NCBI GenBank assembly: GCA_021904315.1
Contig: CM038910.1
Span: forward strand, 18,166,001 to 18,230,000
DNA from: Sphagnum magellanicum
Lineage: Eukaryota; Streptophyta; Sphagnopsida; Sphagnales; Sphagnaceae
Direction of reading: 5' to 3'
DNA: 64,000 nt
The translations under genes and the position numbers were made by a program. This document shows positions 37,401 through 50,679 of the stretch, piece by piece. The notes under the pieces were generated by a model. It saw only the letters and a program-made list of their open reading frames with translations. It was not told where the DNA came from and did not search any database. The stretch's first letter is position 1. Every line of letters starts with the position of its first letter.

Positions 37401-38280
37401 ATCATTACCAATATTATCTTGATTGTATAAATTGTTCTTGTTTTGATAATTTTGTTAGAACAAAGCTTATAATTGACCCACAATGACTTGTTTAAAAAGT
37501 GAAAAGGACCAAAAAATCAAATGGAAATTCCCATGTTCAACATGTATATTGATCTCAATGGGCTACCAATTTATTGATTTTTCCCTTAAAGTTCATGTAT
37601 GTTCAAGTATGGAAAAGGCCTTTAAAATTTAAATAATTAATAATTTTCTCGTGAAATATTTTATAACAATCATCTTTCTTTTTGAAATATGACTATTTAT
37701 CCTTTTATGATAATGAGTATTTAATAGTTCAAATGTGAGCAAAACTTCAAAATGGGTGGTGGAAATTTTAAATAATCTTTATGATTCATGACAAGTCATT
37801 TGTCCAAAAAAAGACCATTGATGTAATGTTTAATTTCATTCCATTGATATAGTCAATTGGTGAAAATGGCCTCATTGTCCAAATTGGGTCTATGTTTTCA
37901 TTTTTATTTTGAATTCAAAATTTAAAAGAATTCTTTGTCACAAAATCTTTTTTTTTTTTCAAAAACAATTGCCAAGATTTTAAGAAAAACATTTTGGGCC
38001 AAAACTTTTGTTAGATTTTAACAATTTTTATAGTGATGGACCTCAATGTAGTCTTTCGTCTTTGATGCTATACAATTTGGGTTTTTAAAAAAAATGCATT
38101 GCCAATTCATGTTAAATATTTTTTGCATTTATCATTAATGATGAACTACATTAGGATATTGGATAAATAAATAAATTTCATGGGAGATAGTCCTTAAAGA
38201 ATCACATTTGAAATTTCAATTTTTCTGATTATTGAAAGGAAAAAAAATTTGCTAAAAAAAATATTGTTTGAAATATTTTT
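34443..38280. other. Spacer between U1 and U2, no gene seen
   Basis: AT-rich sequence without recognisable coding potential. The open frame 36851-37222 is low complexity (Ile, Ser, Phe-rich) and is not supported as a gene. Two diverged direct copies of about 190 bp lie at about 36665-36860 and 37103-37290. No counterpart was recognised after 59566 in U2. Confidence 0.55.
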
Positions 38281-40880
38281 GTTAACCTTTTGCAAAATGC
38301 ATTAGAAAAGTGGTTAACCATAGGGATAACAATCATCCAAATGTGACCATTTTTGCATTCACATTATTGGAATATGTAAAGTATGTAAAAAGTTATAAGG
38401 ATCATTAGCAAAGGGCATCCAACAATCACAAATGTTGTTAGTCAAAGGGTTTTTTTAACAACTGTAATTACATTGGTGAGCTTCATTCCATCAAATTTAA
38501 TTTTTCATCCATGAAAAATTTGTCCATATTCATATAAAAATCATCCATTCATCCACTGAAAATTCATAGATGAAATTATTTCAATACTCATCCATGGAAT
38601 TGAGATTATTTTAATGCTAAAAACTTGTGGAGTTGGCAACCTGGGAATGCAAGCATGCCAATGTGACAGAACTTAGTTCATGACAACAAGAAAAATATCT
38701 CTTCAAAATAACAATACTTTTCACAACCAACATCCTTTTCATATTTATTTTTACAAAAACAAAATGGGTTTTTTCAAAAAGAAATTTGACTTCTCTCAAT
38801 AGATATTCAAATTTTTTTGCAAGGAAGAATGTTTTGAGATGGTCCTAATGGGAAGGATACACATTTGTATGTAGCACCATTTTATTTCTCCTAAGACTTA
38901 TTAAGAAAGAAAAATATTTTAAAGAATAAATTTATATGAAACATATGAAAATCACATGTATGTGTCTGTGCTAAAATTGAATTGGGATTTTGAGGTTTTA
39001 ATATCAGATTTATGTAATTTTAAGGATAAAATATTTTTTTTACTTCAATCATGAGTTTTTTTGTTAACAAATAGAATCATTACTTTTAATTGTGAGATTT
39101 TTGAATTGACATTAATAACCTTTGATTAATTCAAAGCTTTTCCCCTAGTCATAGGGTTCTAATCATAATTATAATGGGGAAAATTTTAATTTAATAAAAT
39201 AGAAATTTATTTATTTGTACTCCTTACATTTATTCTAAGCATGTCCTCACCAAGAAGTGTGATAAAAGAGCTCCAAAATTTCTTAAACAATTTGTGCCCA
39301 CATTAAGAAAAGCTCTCTTACCCTACAATTTAACAATAAATTATTGTGAAAATGTTTTTTCGCCACTACCCAAGGCTAGTAATGATAGACACAAGGAATG
39401 CACTAAATAAAAATGTTTGTTTGAAATTGACCAAATGTTTAATAATTGGTCCAAGAGGTGAGACTTTAATAATCTTTCACTTGTATTGTGAGGTCTTTTA
39501 TTGTATAAAGTGAGGAGGAAAAAATTATGATTGTATCTTGGACATGGAGATATTGGTGTAGGCACAAATATGGTGTCACCACTAGAAATGCTTCTAGAAA
39601 TCTTAGTTTTTAGTGTAATAATATTAAGAATTAAATTAAAAGAATAGAAATCATATTTGAAAGTAGAAGTAGAAGAGCAAGAATAAATTTTTGGTTATGT
39701 ATAGCTCCCATACATAGATAGTGTTTTTTTTCCAAAACTTTCACAACCTGGCAAAACAAAGGGGTTGGTGATTGCAACAAAGGGTTTTTAAAAAAAAGTA
39801 CACAAAATTCACAATGTTTTGAGGGAAAAAATCCAAAAGTCCCTCGATTTAGACAATGTGTTCTTGAAGGTCATTAGAATTCGGTAGGATTCTCAAAACA
39901 TTTAATGTCATTCCAAGACGATTGTCATTTATTGCTAATTAATGCTTGGGATCCTAGCCTAGCCATTGCACCTACTTGAGGAATTTGAAAAAAACACTAT
40001 ACATAACTAGACATATGTCTAGATATCCCAAATATAGATATGCATCCAGTTAATTGAAGTGTCTTCCATGAATGGATATGAATAATTAAAAATCAGTGAT
40101 CAATTTATATCTAGAGGATATGTATAAATTTTTTTTGTGAAATTGATGCAATTTTAGGATATGCATTTATGCATAAACATAACTAGCCAACCTTGTATAA
40201 CTTGACAACACTGATAACAACTAGATGACATAAGCCATAGATTTGAATAATCATTTAGTTGCCAAAGCATATATGATTAAAGTTTTAATCATGAATGAAG
40301 TTATAAATTTCATTTTTTGACATAAGGGTTGAAAATCAAGGTTAAATTTTTTTTCAAAGATAATGAAATTGTAGGATTAATAGTCGAATGTGTTGTGGCT
40401 TGAAGCTTTGTGTTCAAGGTTTCTTCTTTCAAATTCTTAAAAAAGGTCCACTAGTGAGGATCCCAACATTAATTAATATTGAACGGTGATTGTCTTAAAT
40501 GAGTTGTAATTTTATAAAAAATCCTGCTTTGTATGGAAAACTCCATGAATGGAATGTCTAAATGCAATGACTTTAAATAATTTTCCCTCAAAATATGGCA
40601 AATTTTGTTCAATGTGAAGATTTCAACAAATTAAACAATGTTGTCTGGAAAATTTTCTGACACTTTCAACAAATTGTACTTGAAATTTCTGAAAGATTGA
40701 AACACCTGAGTTTTTAATTAATTGATGTTGAATCTGACGAAAGGGTAGGGACGTAGCCAGCCAGCCAGCCAGCCCCACCACTCCTCTTCAACTTAGAACT
40801 GTAATGTTAGCCTGCAATACCTCAAGCTTGGATCATTCATTCCACCGACCAGCATACTGGTTATCCTGTAAATCTGGATG
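38281..40880. other. U2 lead-in, AT-rich, no gene seen
   Basis: 38285-39690 matches 8806-10210. About 39690-40335 is U2-specific. 40340-40880 matches 11990-12514. A (CAGC)n stretch near 40757 is longer than in U1, consistent with slippage. No supported gene. Confidence 0.6.
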
Positions 40881-41108
40881 TTAACAAGGCACACTGGCCC
40901 TGCCAATAGATAAGATGTTGGACATCTATCTACTGTGTCCGCACTCTGAACACAAAAACAATCCCTTCCAATCTTAACAGTCTAAACACTTTCACCAAAG
41001 GAACCAATTCCCCTAATGTGAAACGAGTTCTAATAAGGTCAAACTTCCAAAAGTTGGATCCAATGCGATAGTCCCTGTCCCTGTGGGGGCGGGCAGGGCC
41101 CAACAAGG
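40881..41108 (+). repeat. Left inverted-repeat arm flanking protease copy 2
   Basis: The reverse complement matches 46548-46779, better conserved than in U1 (shared GGACACAGTAG, TAGATGT.CAACA and AGGGCCAG). This is the same arrangement as around protease copy 1. Confidence 0.8.
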
Positions 41109-43820
41109 AAAAAGTGGCACCCGACACCTAAATGCAGCAGGGCTTCAAAAGTCAGCAATTAACTCTGATTCGTGGTCTCATTCTTTTTGCTGCGTTCAAG
41201 TTTTTATTCCTCCACGCATTAAAAGTCTACATTCACTCAAAATTTTCTCCTAAAATATTAAAAAACTGTTTTATTTTCTTCTTCCTTCAAACCCACAAGT
41301 GTTTGAAAGAAAAGAAAAGAAGGACAAAACGCTGCTTGAGAAATTGGAATCGCGTACATCCACTTGACTCCATGAAGACAAGTAATTCAAAGTACGATTT
41401 TGTTGTGTTCGTCACCAGCTCCGTACCAAATCAGTAGCTTAGGCCACAGTAAACCAGCACACACAAGCTCACCAGGAAGGATGATGGATGGTAAGTTGTT
41501 AAGAAACAGTTTTCAGTTAGCTTCCAGTTCCCTAGCTAACCATGGTGGTTAGCTGAGTTGCGTATTTTTTAACCCATGGTGGTTAGCCCAGTTACCTTTT
41601 TTTTTACTACCTATCTACAAGCAATCAACAAGTAGGTGTTCATGGGTAGGTAGTAAAAGAAGCCCTTTCATATGTGTATAAAACCTACTTACCTAGTTGT
41701 TATCTATTTTCCTACCTATCTATCTATATATTTGAGACCTATTTCTTACCAAATTGGTTACCAAGGTGAAAGCATATACAAACTCAGTTGAAGTTCATCC
41801 ACAACTGAGTAATAACAGGCATCCTCCAGTGGATGGTGTGGTCATGGGTGTTTCGTTCATTGTGGCCAGCATCTTAGACATAAAACACACGGTATTTCAA
41901 GTATATTCTACAGACCGCTGTATGAAGCTGAAGTTTCCTTCCGCCCAAAAGGGAACTTTTAGAAAACGCCACCTCTTTTTTTTTTTTGTGCCCCCTCAAT
42001 ACCAGCCTCTTTTCGTCTTTATTCCCGCGTGGGCCTTAAATTGTCTCAAGAATGTCATGCTCCTGGCTGGGGATTTACCACCTCGACATTAGGTGAATCA
42101 CCCATGGGGAGATTTTCAACAGGGTGGAAATTCTCGCATTATCACCCATGCAAAATGGTACAAAACTACTCCTGCATTTCCTTTCTCATGTCTGCCCAGT
42201 TTCCCGATAAAATGGGTGTGATGAAATCTCTTGAGTGATGAAATTTTGCCTTAAATTCATTACACACCCAACATCTATATTTCAGGGGTCCAGATGTGCT
42301 TGGGCATCATCCATATTTTTTTGAAAAAATATGATTCAGGGTAAGGGCAGATAGTGAATTTTTTTTTTTGATGATGATTGATGATGAGATTTTGAGGACA
42401 TAGTGTGTGATTCATATTAATTAGATCATGGGTGAGCTCAAAACTTTTTTGCTTTTTTTTATAGGAGCCATATTGATTGACCAATCAGCAATTTTTTTGG
42501 GAACATTGGGCATGCCCCAATAGAAGCACCTCTTTGGACCCCCAATTGCAAAATAGAAGCAAATGTGCACCCCTAAATTTCACCTTGTCTAGTTTATATA
42601 ATGGGAGTTGAACTTTGGGCAAACCATATGGGATAAGACCTAGGTGCAATTGGGAACATCTTGGGGAATGCATCTAAGAACACTTTGGGAACTTGGGAAC
42701 TCTTCCGGAACTTATCCCTGTCCCTGGCCCCTTCGAAAGAAAAGAAAAAGAAACTGGATCATTCATGAGTGCATATTGAGCCTTCTCATTGCCTGCATGA
42801 AATTTCTTTTTCCAAAACTGTTGGTCACCATTTTTGGCCTGGGCTAATGGCACGGGCAGAAATTTGGGGACATAGTGAAAAAAGAATGCATTTAAGACCC
42901 ACGCCCTATCTCATGTTGGGGGCCGATGGCGGGAGAGGGGGTTTTACCCCACTCTATATTTTGCCGTCTAAAACAGAGAATCCCCATATTACGTGGAAAT
43001 ATATGCAAATGTGGGCCACAGCGAGGTCCAGAACTTTGGGCCGGGCCCTTCAAACGCTGGCTTGCTTGTTGACTTTTATGTTCTTTGTTGCCCTGAGATG
43101 GCGGAGCTCTCCTTTCTCTTTAGCTTAATCGGTACCGATGACCACCCATGGCCTAGTCACTAAGCAAGGATGTAAGTCGCCATGGCTATGGACAATCAAC
43201 TTATGACTGATGGATATGACTTAATTAATTCTCAAAAGGGTTAGGGAGAAAAGAGAAATCTCTTGAGTGATAATTTGCAAAAAAACAATCCTAGAGAGCT
43301 GTAGAGAGTAAATGTATTTTGCCAAAACGAAAAGTGCAGAGCTTGGTAATTATGTTCTGAAATATTCAAAATTTGAGACTCCCGTGCTTTTTTTGTTTTT
43401 TTTCCTTTTTCAGTGAAACAAATTTTTAAGTACTTCGAAAAAACCGACAGATTGTTAGTGGCAAGTTACCTATTGGTGATGTAAATGACTAGATATGGTA
43501 CCCGGGAACAATTGATCTAGATACGAATTATTACGGTAGGAGACCGCGTGCGTGCTCTTGCCGCGTGCAACAAATTCTAAGAAGTGCATAAATTTGGAAA
43601 GTGTCAATTTGACGCAACCGCAGCGCTTTGGGTTTTCCAACTCTATTACATGTCTAGATCATGTATGAAAAGCACGAGTGAAGAGTTGCAAATTACTCAC
43701 AAGCTAGTACAGTTCTAGAGCTCCCAGAGAGCTGTCTACTAGAAAGTCTACTTGACAAGTACCTAGTTAGTCCTGAAAGGGGTGCAGCAGCATGTCAGAT
43801 GCAAGCGGTTCAAACTCACT
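41109..43820. other. Upstream region of protease copy 2
   Basis: Matches 12741-15030 in U1. About 430 bp (about 42920-43349) are absent from U1. That block is GC-richer and holds TTTACCCCACTC, GGGCCGGGCCC and a GGTACCGATGACC word. It shows no convincing gene and could be either a U2 insertion or a U1 deletion. Confidence 0.6.
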
Positions 43821-43837
43821 CATTACATATAGATTCC

Positions 43838-43845
43838 TATAAATT
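43838..43845 (+). promoter_or_regulatory. TATA-box candidate, protease copy 2
   Basis: TATAAATT about 116 bp upstream of the ATG at 43961, in the same position as the second box of copy 1. The stronger upstream box of copy 1 is degraded here. Confidence 0.4.
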
Positions 43846-43960
43846 TTGTCAATTTTGCTCTGAAGTTCATGAATTGCAGTGCATAGGCAATAACTTCTAC
43901 TGCAATCAACTAGTTAAGGAGACAGCAGGCTTATTAGCTTGAGATATATTATTATATCCC

Positions 43961-46205
43961 ATGGAGTCTTTAATGATCAGACGAGCTCCAGGGGTTTCGG
44001 TATTGGTGGTTGCCATCATGCTTCAGGCTAGTACCCAGATTTGTCTAGGGAGGCAAATCCTTTCAACAGGAAGCGGGAGACCAAGTGATGATGAGACGTC
44101 GACCACCCAAGAGGTAAATTATGACAAGGTGCAAACTACATTGAACTCTCTTTTGTTGGTACTGCGGTCCCCCGGCCCTGGGTCTCTGCGAACTTGTGGA
44201 CCACTTTTGCAATGACTTGAAGAATCTCTAGATGGTATATGATTCATTCAGGGATTGATATGATTAGTATTAATCTAGAACGTGAACCCAGCTCCTACGG
44301 AATGAACTCATGACGTGATCTAGATCAAGCTCCTGACCACATCTTTGGTAGCTGCTTAATTTTACAGGTCGTGAAATCGTACTGGATACATAGAGATCAT
44401 CCGGACTCGCCCGCGTCAGCTGCAAGTACATACAACACTAGCTCGCAATCAGAAAGGATTGCGGCGGCGGCGAGAAGGAGCTTGACACGTGCGGAGTATT
44501 TCTCACGTAGAGTACTGGACGACAGCTCTAGCGGAAATTTCGACAGTCCGGTGGAAGCAGTAGGGGGTGACTACGCGATGGCAGTGTCCATAGGCACACC
44601 TCCGCGACAATTCATTGTAAACATTGATACTGGAAGTGACCTAGTGTGGCTGAATTGTGAGCCTTGCATCCAATGTATCGTCAACGCTACTGATAACCCG
44701 TTTGATCCCACCCAGTCCACCTCCTACCAGCAAGCCTCGTGCACCGACCCCGCGTGCAAGGTACTGTGCAAAATCCCTTTCTGAGGTCAATTTTTTTATT
44801 TGAATCATTCTCAAAACTCGCGGAGAGTTCTGAAGGAATTAGTGGCTGACTTACGACTTCATTCCACATATCCCACAGGTTTAAATCCATGATCATCGAC
44901 TCAAATTCTTTGCTGTGCTGTTGTTTGTTTGTATCAGGGATTTCCAAATAACCGTACTTCATGTGACAGCACGGGTGCCTGTGGTTACTTCTACCCATAT
45001 GGAGAAGGCGTATACTCCAGTTACACCAGCGGTATTTTAGGATATGAGACGTTCACCTTCACGGCCATAGACGGATCCTCCTTTGCTATCGGAAATATCA
45101 CGTTTGGATGTGGTCAAAATGAAAGCCTCACAGGATTCACAGGATTTGACGGATTTACGGGTCTAGCTCAAGGCAGTTTCTCTCTACCTAGCCAGTTGTC
45201 CTTGGTCTCAGGCTTTACCGACATTTTCTCCTACTGCTTGATCCCCTTTGACGGGACCGCGGCAAATCATAGCACTTTCTACTTCGGAGTTCCTGAAACC
45301 AACATCTCGACCTACACACCCATTTATAGCAACGTAGTCTCTCCACTTGCACCATATTATTACGTGAACGTGACTGGAATCAGCGTAGGAGGTGTATTGT
45401 TGAACATTCCAGCGGACTTTTTTGACATAAGCCCCACTGATGGCAGCGGTGGCGTCATCTTCGACTCCGGCACCACTTACACGCTGTTGATAGGCGTTGC
45501 CTACGACGCCGTCCTCCAGGTGAGTCATGTCATGATCATCAGGTTCATAGTGTCCACAACAGACATAATTAATTTCCTTGTTGCCATCAGTAGGCCGTCA
45601 CACTCTCAACTACAAACTGACTCCAAAAACAATTGAAAATCCCCAAAAAAAGAAACTACCATATGACTAATTTGTGTAGCAATTATCAGACCCGCAGTAG
45701 GACAGTAACGTTCCCTTTCCATTAGGTTTTTGTGTGCATCACAGTTACACAGTGCGCTGTGATCACAGCAGCCTAATGGAAAACCATTGACATGGGGCCT
45801 TGATCACAGCAGCCTGATAGAAGGATGTCCTAAGTCTAACGCACGTGTATTGCGCACGGGTGGACTTTCTTGTGTGGGTGGTTGCAGGAATTTGAGAATC
45901 AGTTCAATTTCCCTGTAGTAAGAAGTTCACCCACCGTATGCTTCGATGTAAGTGGCGCCAGTGCGAACTCCGTTCCGAATATAGTATTCCATTTGCAATC
46001 TGTGTCTGGCGCAGAATCTGTCGACTTCGTGCTATCTCTGGAAAACGTACTTCTCCCGTCTTCGGAAACCGTAGCATGTCTTTCGATCCAATCACTTAAT
46101 CCTCCTGGCGTAATGATCATTGGTAACACAGCACAAGCGAATCACGAGGTGGTTTTCGACCGTGTGAACCGCCAAATTGGTTGGGCTTCCACAACATGCA
46201 CCTAG
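43961..46205 (+). CDS. Nepenthesin-like aspartic protease, copy 2 (intact)
   Basis: A secreted family A1 aspartic protease, predicted at 481 residues. Exons 43961-44113, 44368-44760, 44938-45519 and 45888-46205 (with stop) all join in phase 0 across GT-AG introns. Residues 1 to about 30 form a signal peptide, with a hydrophobic core around APGVSVLVVAIM. Residues up to about 115 look like a propeptide (Ala/Ser-rich, RIAAAARRS). The mature core has catalytic Asp138 in DTGSDLVW, a Cys-rich nepenthesin-type insert (CEPCIQC...CTDPAC) and a flap region SGILGYETFTF. Catalytic Asp358 is in DSGTTYT, and the core ends with IIGNTAQANHEVVFD and IGWAS. Such enzymes act in the apoplast or vacuole. Several NxS/T sites suggest glycosylation. 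The first ATG was chosen because the signal peptide follows at once. Substrate unknown. Confidence 0.9.
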
Positions 46206-46547
46206 CACCAGCTAGAGTGTAGAAATCTCAATCTATTCTTTCTTTTGATACTGGTGTTTATTGTCAAAGTAAAGCTCGCGCAAGTGTGTGCGTAGTGCCC
46301 AGTACTACGAGACTAATTGATCAGGAGGTTCTGATCATGAATTAGTTAATGTGTAATTTGCTTTCGTTGTACAGTGTTGCCACGTCTAGAGCACTGTAAG
46401 TGTGTGTTTACTACTCTAAGACTAATTGATCAGGAATTAGTCCTGATGAAGTAATTGTTGTGTTCGCTCTAGTCTGATCAAGTTCTATTTGCCATCAAGC
46501 ATGAAACCAGGTGTGCATGCAGCTGGGTGGAGTTTTGCACCTACAGC

Positions 46548-46779
46548 TTTATTGGGCGCTGCCCCCACAGGGACAGCGACAATCGCATTGGATCCAACTT
46601 TTGGAAGTTTTACCTTATTAGAACCCGTTTCACATTAGGTGAACTGGTTTCTTTGGTGAAAGTGTTTAGACTGTTTAGATTGGAAGGGATTGTTTTGGTG
46701 TTCAGAGTGTGGACACAGTAGGTAGATGTACAACACCTTATCTACTGGTAGGGCCAGCGTGTCTGTGATGCCTTGTTAT
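46548..46779 (-). repeat. Right inverted-repeat arm flanking protease copy 2
   Basis: Mirror of 40881-41108 and homologous to 17757-17988. Both arms read as the same peptide string in opposite orientation (RIGSNFWKF, TRFTLGELV, FRLEGIV-like), supporting an inverted pair of about 225 bp. No target duplication was found outside. Confidence 0.8.
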
Positions 46780-46959
46780 TGTGTGCCTCTAGTCTTCAAA
46801 CCCACAAACAACTCCCTTTTTGTTTTCTATGTGTGTTCAGAAGAACCCTAGGGGATGTATGCTTGGGGAGCTACCCCAATTTTCGATGTTCCCATGTTCC
46901 CATGGAAATATTTGTTGTCCACAAAATGGAAAAGAAGTGAGGAAATCAAAAGAAAGTTG

Positions 46960-48680
46960 TTGAGTTAAGGGCCGGTTCTTGTACTTGTGCATTCTCCTGA
47001 GGTTTGGGAACACCCTTGCATTGGGCTCACACCCTTGGGTGCCCCTCCCTAAGGAGAATGCACTGGTAGGGGGAACCTCCCGTACAACTAAACCCACATG
47101 TGGTGAGAAGCATGGTTCCAGTTTGTGTACCCCAAGTTGGTTCAGTTTGTCCTCTCCTGCAATATTATTTCACTATTGAGATTCCATTGTCCACTTGCAG
47201 CAATATGTTATGATAGTGGTGGACCCATGCCAAGCCTACTGGGCCTCTTTGGAATGGGTCAAGACCACTATGGGCCTACTAGAGGCTCATTCCACATCGG
47301 AATGTGGCAGCTAGCGCATGTCAAGGTCTACATGGGTCCCATTCTACCTAGGACACAGTGGCACCAGTAACTATTGCCTTTCCTTTAGGTGGTGAAGGGA
47401 TTTACCAGGGCCTGTTCCAGATTGTAACTGGTTTTCCCAACCATTAATTCACATTCCAAGCGTGTTTTCTAAGTCAATTCAAGTTACAAGTGAAACTTAC
47501 CGCACCAAAAGTGGCACTAGCATATGGGTTCTTGCCCACCTGAATAGGAAACTCAAACCGGCTACATATTAATAATAAAAAGATGAACTAAACCAGTACG
47601 TGGCATTCCTAAGGTCCACAAAGAGTTACATATATTTGATGATGCATTCCCCCACTAACATACACCATAAGCAGGAATTATACATTATTCAAAAAGCAAG
47701 TTAGCCATCCATGGTCCATAGTAGTCCATACCTAGTTCACCTACTAGTCCTTAAATATCTGAAAATAATTTTAGAAAGCACATTGCCTATTAAACTTATA
47801 TCAATAAAGTAATCCTCACATTGGGCTTCATTGTACTCAATCACTCTTCCTTTTTGAGTAATCTATAAGGTTTCGGAAAGTGAGACTCACTCCTTGAAAG
47901 TAAGGATAAACATCCTCAAGTGGTCATCATAGTTTTTACTTTAATCACAGTACAAGCTACTTAGGTTTCCATCCCTAGATTAGGGGCTGCCTAGAGTAGG
48001 GAGCTAACTAGGTTAGGATTTATCTAAGGCCGGGTTACCTAGGGCACATTTAAAAGCTACCTAAGGCCCACTTAAGCACTATCTAAGATAAGGACAATAA
48101 ATTTAAGTTTATATAAAAGGTTAGATAGAGATTATTTAAAAAGTTCACTCATGGTTGGGGTTCCAAAAAGGAGTGTCTAATTGAAAAAGGATTGGAAAAG
48201 ATAATTTCAGATTTTCAGAGTGTTCAAGATATTGTAACTATGATATATTGAGAAAACATTGTGTTCCTATTATTAAAATATTAAGAAAAAAAGCTTAAGA
48301 AAAGGTCCAATAATTATTGGATGTTATATAGAAGTATTTTTGGCCTTTGACTAATTTATAGTCAAATTAGTGTCCATATTATAGTTTTTTTTATGAAGGA
48401 ATGTATAAATTGATGTAATTGATTTCAAACTTTTTGTATAAGAAAACCATGTTTCCGTTTATGCAACTACATGTTCATTAGGTCAATTTGATGAAAAATA
48501 AATCATATGAAAGTTTCAAAGTTTTGAAATTTTAAAACAAAGGGCTACAAGGGAAGTTATTCTTTTATTAAATCATTTGACTGATTATTTTATATTCATT
48601 AGATTCAAAAATCTTTAACTTTAGATTTAAATTGCATGTGCAAAAAATTATCATGCAAAAAAACATGTTTAGTTGATACT
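46960..48680. other. Intergenic block, U2, with empty Copia site
   Basis: Matches the sequences on both sides of the U1 Copia element without the element, including GGGCCGGTTCTTGTAC at about 46970-46985. The rest matches 23702-25390. No gene is seen. Confidence 0.65.
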
Positions 48681-49378
48681 AAAATGCCATTTGTGAGGGA
48701 TATCATTACAAGGAATATTTTTTTTGCAACCAAGAAATCAATGACTAAATTTTTTAAACAACTACATAATTAATTATAATCATGGGATATTATTTTAAAT
48801 CCTATGTGAAAAAAGTTGTAATTATATATTTGTAGGGCATTTGACTAGCAGATAATGACATGATAATAAGAAAGATAACATTCCTTTTTATTATAAATTG
48901 TCATCCATATGGCATCAATGATCAATAACAAAATATGGGGATGTTTAAAATATCATTTGAAAATGTGATTAAATTAAACTCATTTCAAATATGACTAAAT
49001 AATGACTATGCAAATGATGTGGACAAAATGATGTGTCACTACATAAACAATGTGGTCATAAATTTATTTTACAATGATTCAAAATGACTATTAATAATTT
49101 AACATGAGTACAAATGAACATAAGAAACTACAACATGTATGGAACTAATTTTGATTAATCTTACACATATAGGTAATATAAGAACCTTTTTTACATTTTA
49201 AGAAAAAAAACTTGATATATGATCCATTTTAAATATTCAATGTGAATAAATTAGATATTATACATTGAAATAATTGGTAAAATTATGATATATTATAAAT
49301 TTCTATATTTTAATTTAGAAATAAAATAAAAGTGTAAGATGTGCAAAATATATAATTTATTTGTACATTAAAATTTTA

Positions 49379-49380
<2 letters not shown>

Positions 49381-49420
<40 letters not shown>
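49381..49420. repeat. (TA)n microsatellite
   Basis: Twenty uninterrupted AT dinucleotides inside the U2 Copia remnant. The corresponding U0 sequence has only a short run. Confidence 0.95.
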
Positions 49421-49423
<3 letters not shown>

Positions 49424-50010
49424 AAAAAACTATTATTACAAAATTATAATGTGTAAACTAATAGAATTTTATAATTTCCAAAAATTAGTTAATATATTGG
49501 GTTTGAATTTTAATGGTCCAAATATAATTCGAATATACAAATTTAGATATAATTGATTTATGATCCATATGTAAGTATTTTATGTGGATAAATTACATGG
49601 ACTCATATGTCTAAATTAAAAGTTATTAATAAAATTATGATATATTGGAAATAAAAAATTATAATTTAAATTCCTACATGAAATGAAGGTTTAAGATATG
49701 AAATATATATGTTTTTTGTTTCTTGTATCAACCAAAAAGATTTTTCCATTTACAAATCATGTGTTTGAATTTATGTTTTCAAAGAATGGTCATTGAAATG
49801 TTATTCAATAACAAAATTCAAATATTTTTTTGAAATGATTTTTTTTAAACCATATAATTGTGCATATTATTGAAGGAACTTTATGAAATAATTTTCAGTT
49901 TTTTCATTTGGACAAATTATCAATAAGATATGAATGATCAAATCTGAAGTTTTATATAATGTTCAAATGAAGTATGATGTAAATAGAATAAACATTAGAT
50001 TATTTACACA

Positions 50011-50150
50011 ACAAGTGGGGTGGCCTAGTGGTAAAGGGATTGAACTTCATCATTACAATCCAAAAATCAAATTTCACAAATGACATTTCGTTGTAATCAA
50101 GATTAGAATATTAACCAAATATTTTGTACTTACTTAAATTACCTAGGTTA
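50011..50150 (+). mobile_element. SINE-like tRNA-derived element (U2)
   Basis: Counterpart of 5821-5955. The A box reads TGGCCTAGTGG (50021-50031), close to the Pol III consensus. The B-box region (50064-50075) is degraded. It is followed by a U2-specific stretch of about 70 bp rich in CCTA/TAGG words. Confidence 0.5.
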
Positions 50151-50679
50151 GGTGGTTATTAAGGAGCCTAAATAGGTAAATTAAGCGATCTATTTAACCA
50201 ATTAAACTAGGTTTTAAACCTAATTTAGGTGGTGACATGTGTCAATAATTGATAAGATAAACAATAATGAAATAAAAATATTTTATTCCTTATATTATAA
50301 ATAATAAATTTATAATAATAAATATTATAATTTTAAAATAATAATGTTCCCCAAGTTTTTGGGTCTAATTTGTAATAATAATTTAAATAAAACAATGATT
50401 AAACTATTACCAAACTATCACTAATGATTTCCAGTACACCTTTTATGATTGATGGATGAAATGCGCCACATCATGTCCTAAACAACTGTTGTCTTGTAAC
50501 GATTTTAGAGTTATTAATCTTTTTTGTCCTTTATGATTGTCCAATATTAATCATAAATTCAATTATGGCTATAGGTGAAATAATTTGGTTATAAAAACTA
50601 CTTTTAAACTTGGAATGCCCAATGGATGGTACAATTATCATCTATTTTGATAACATTAGTAACATATTACTTGTTAATA

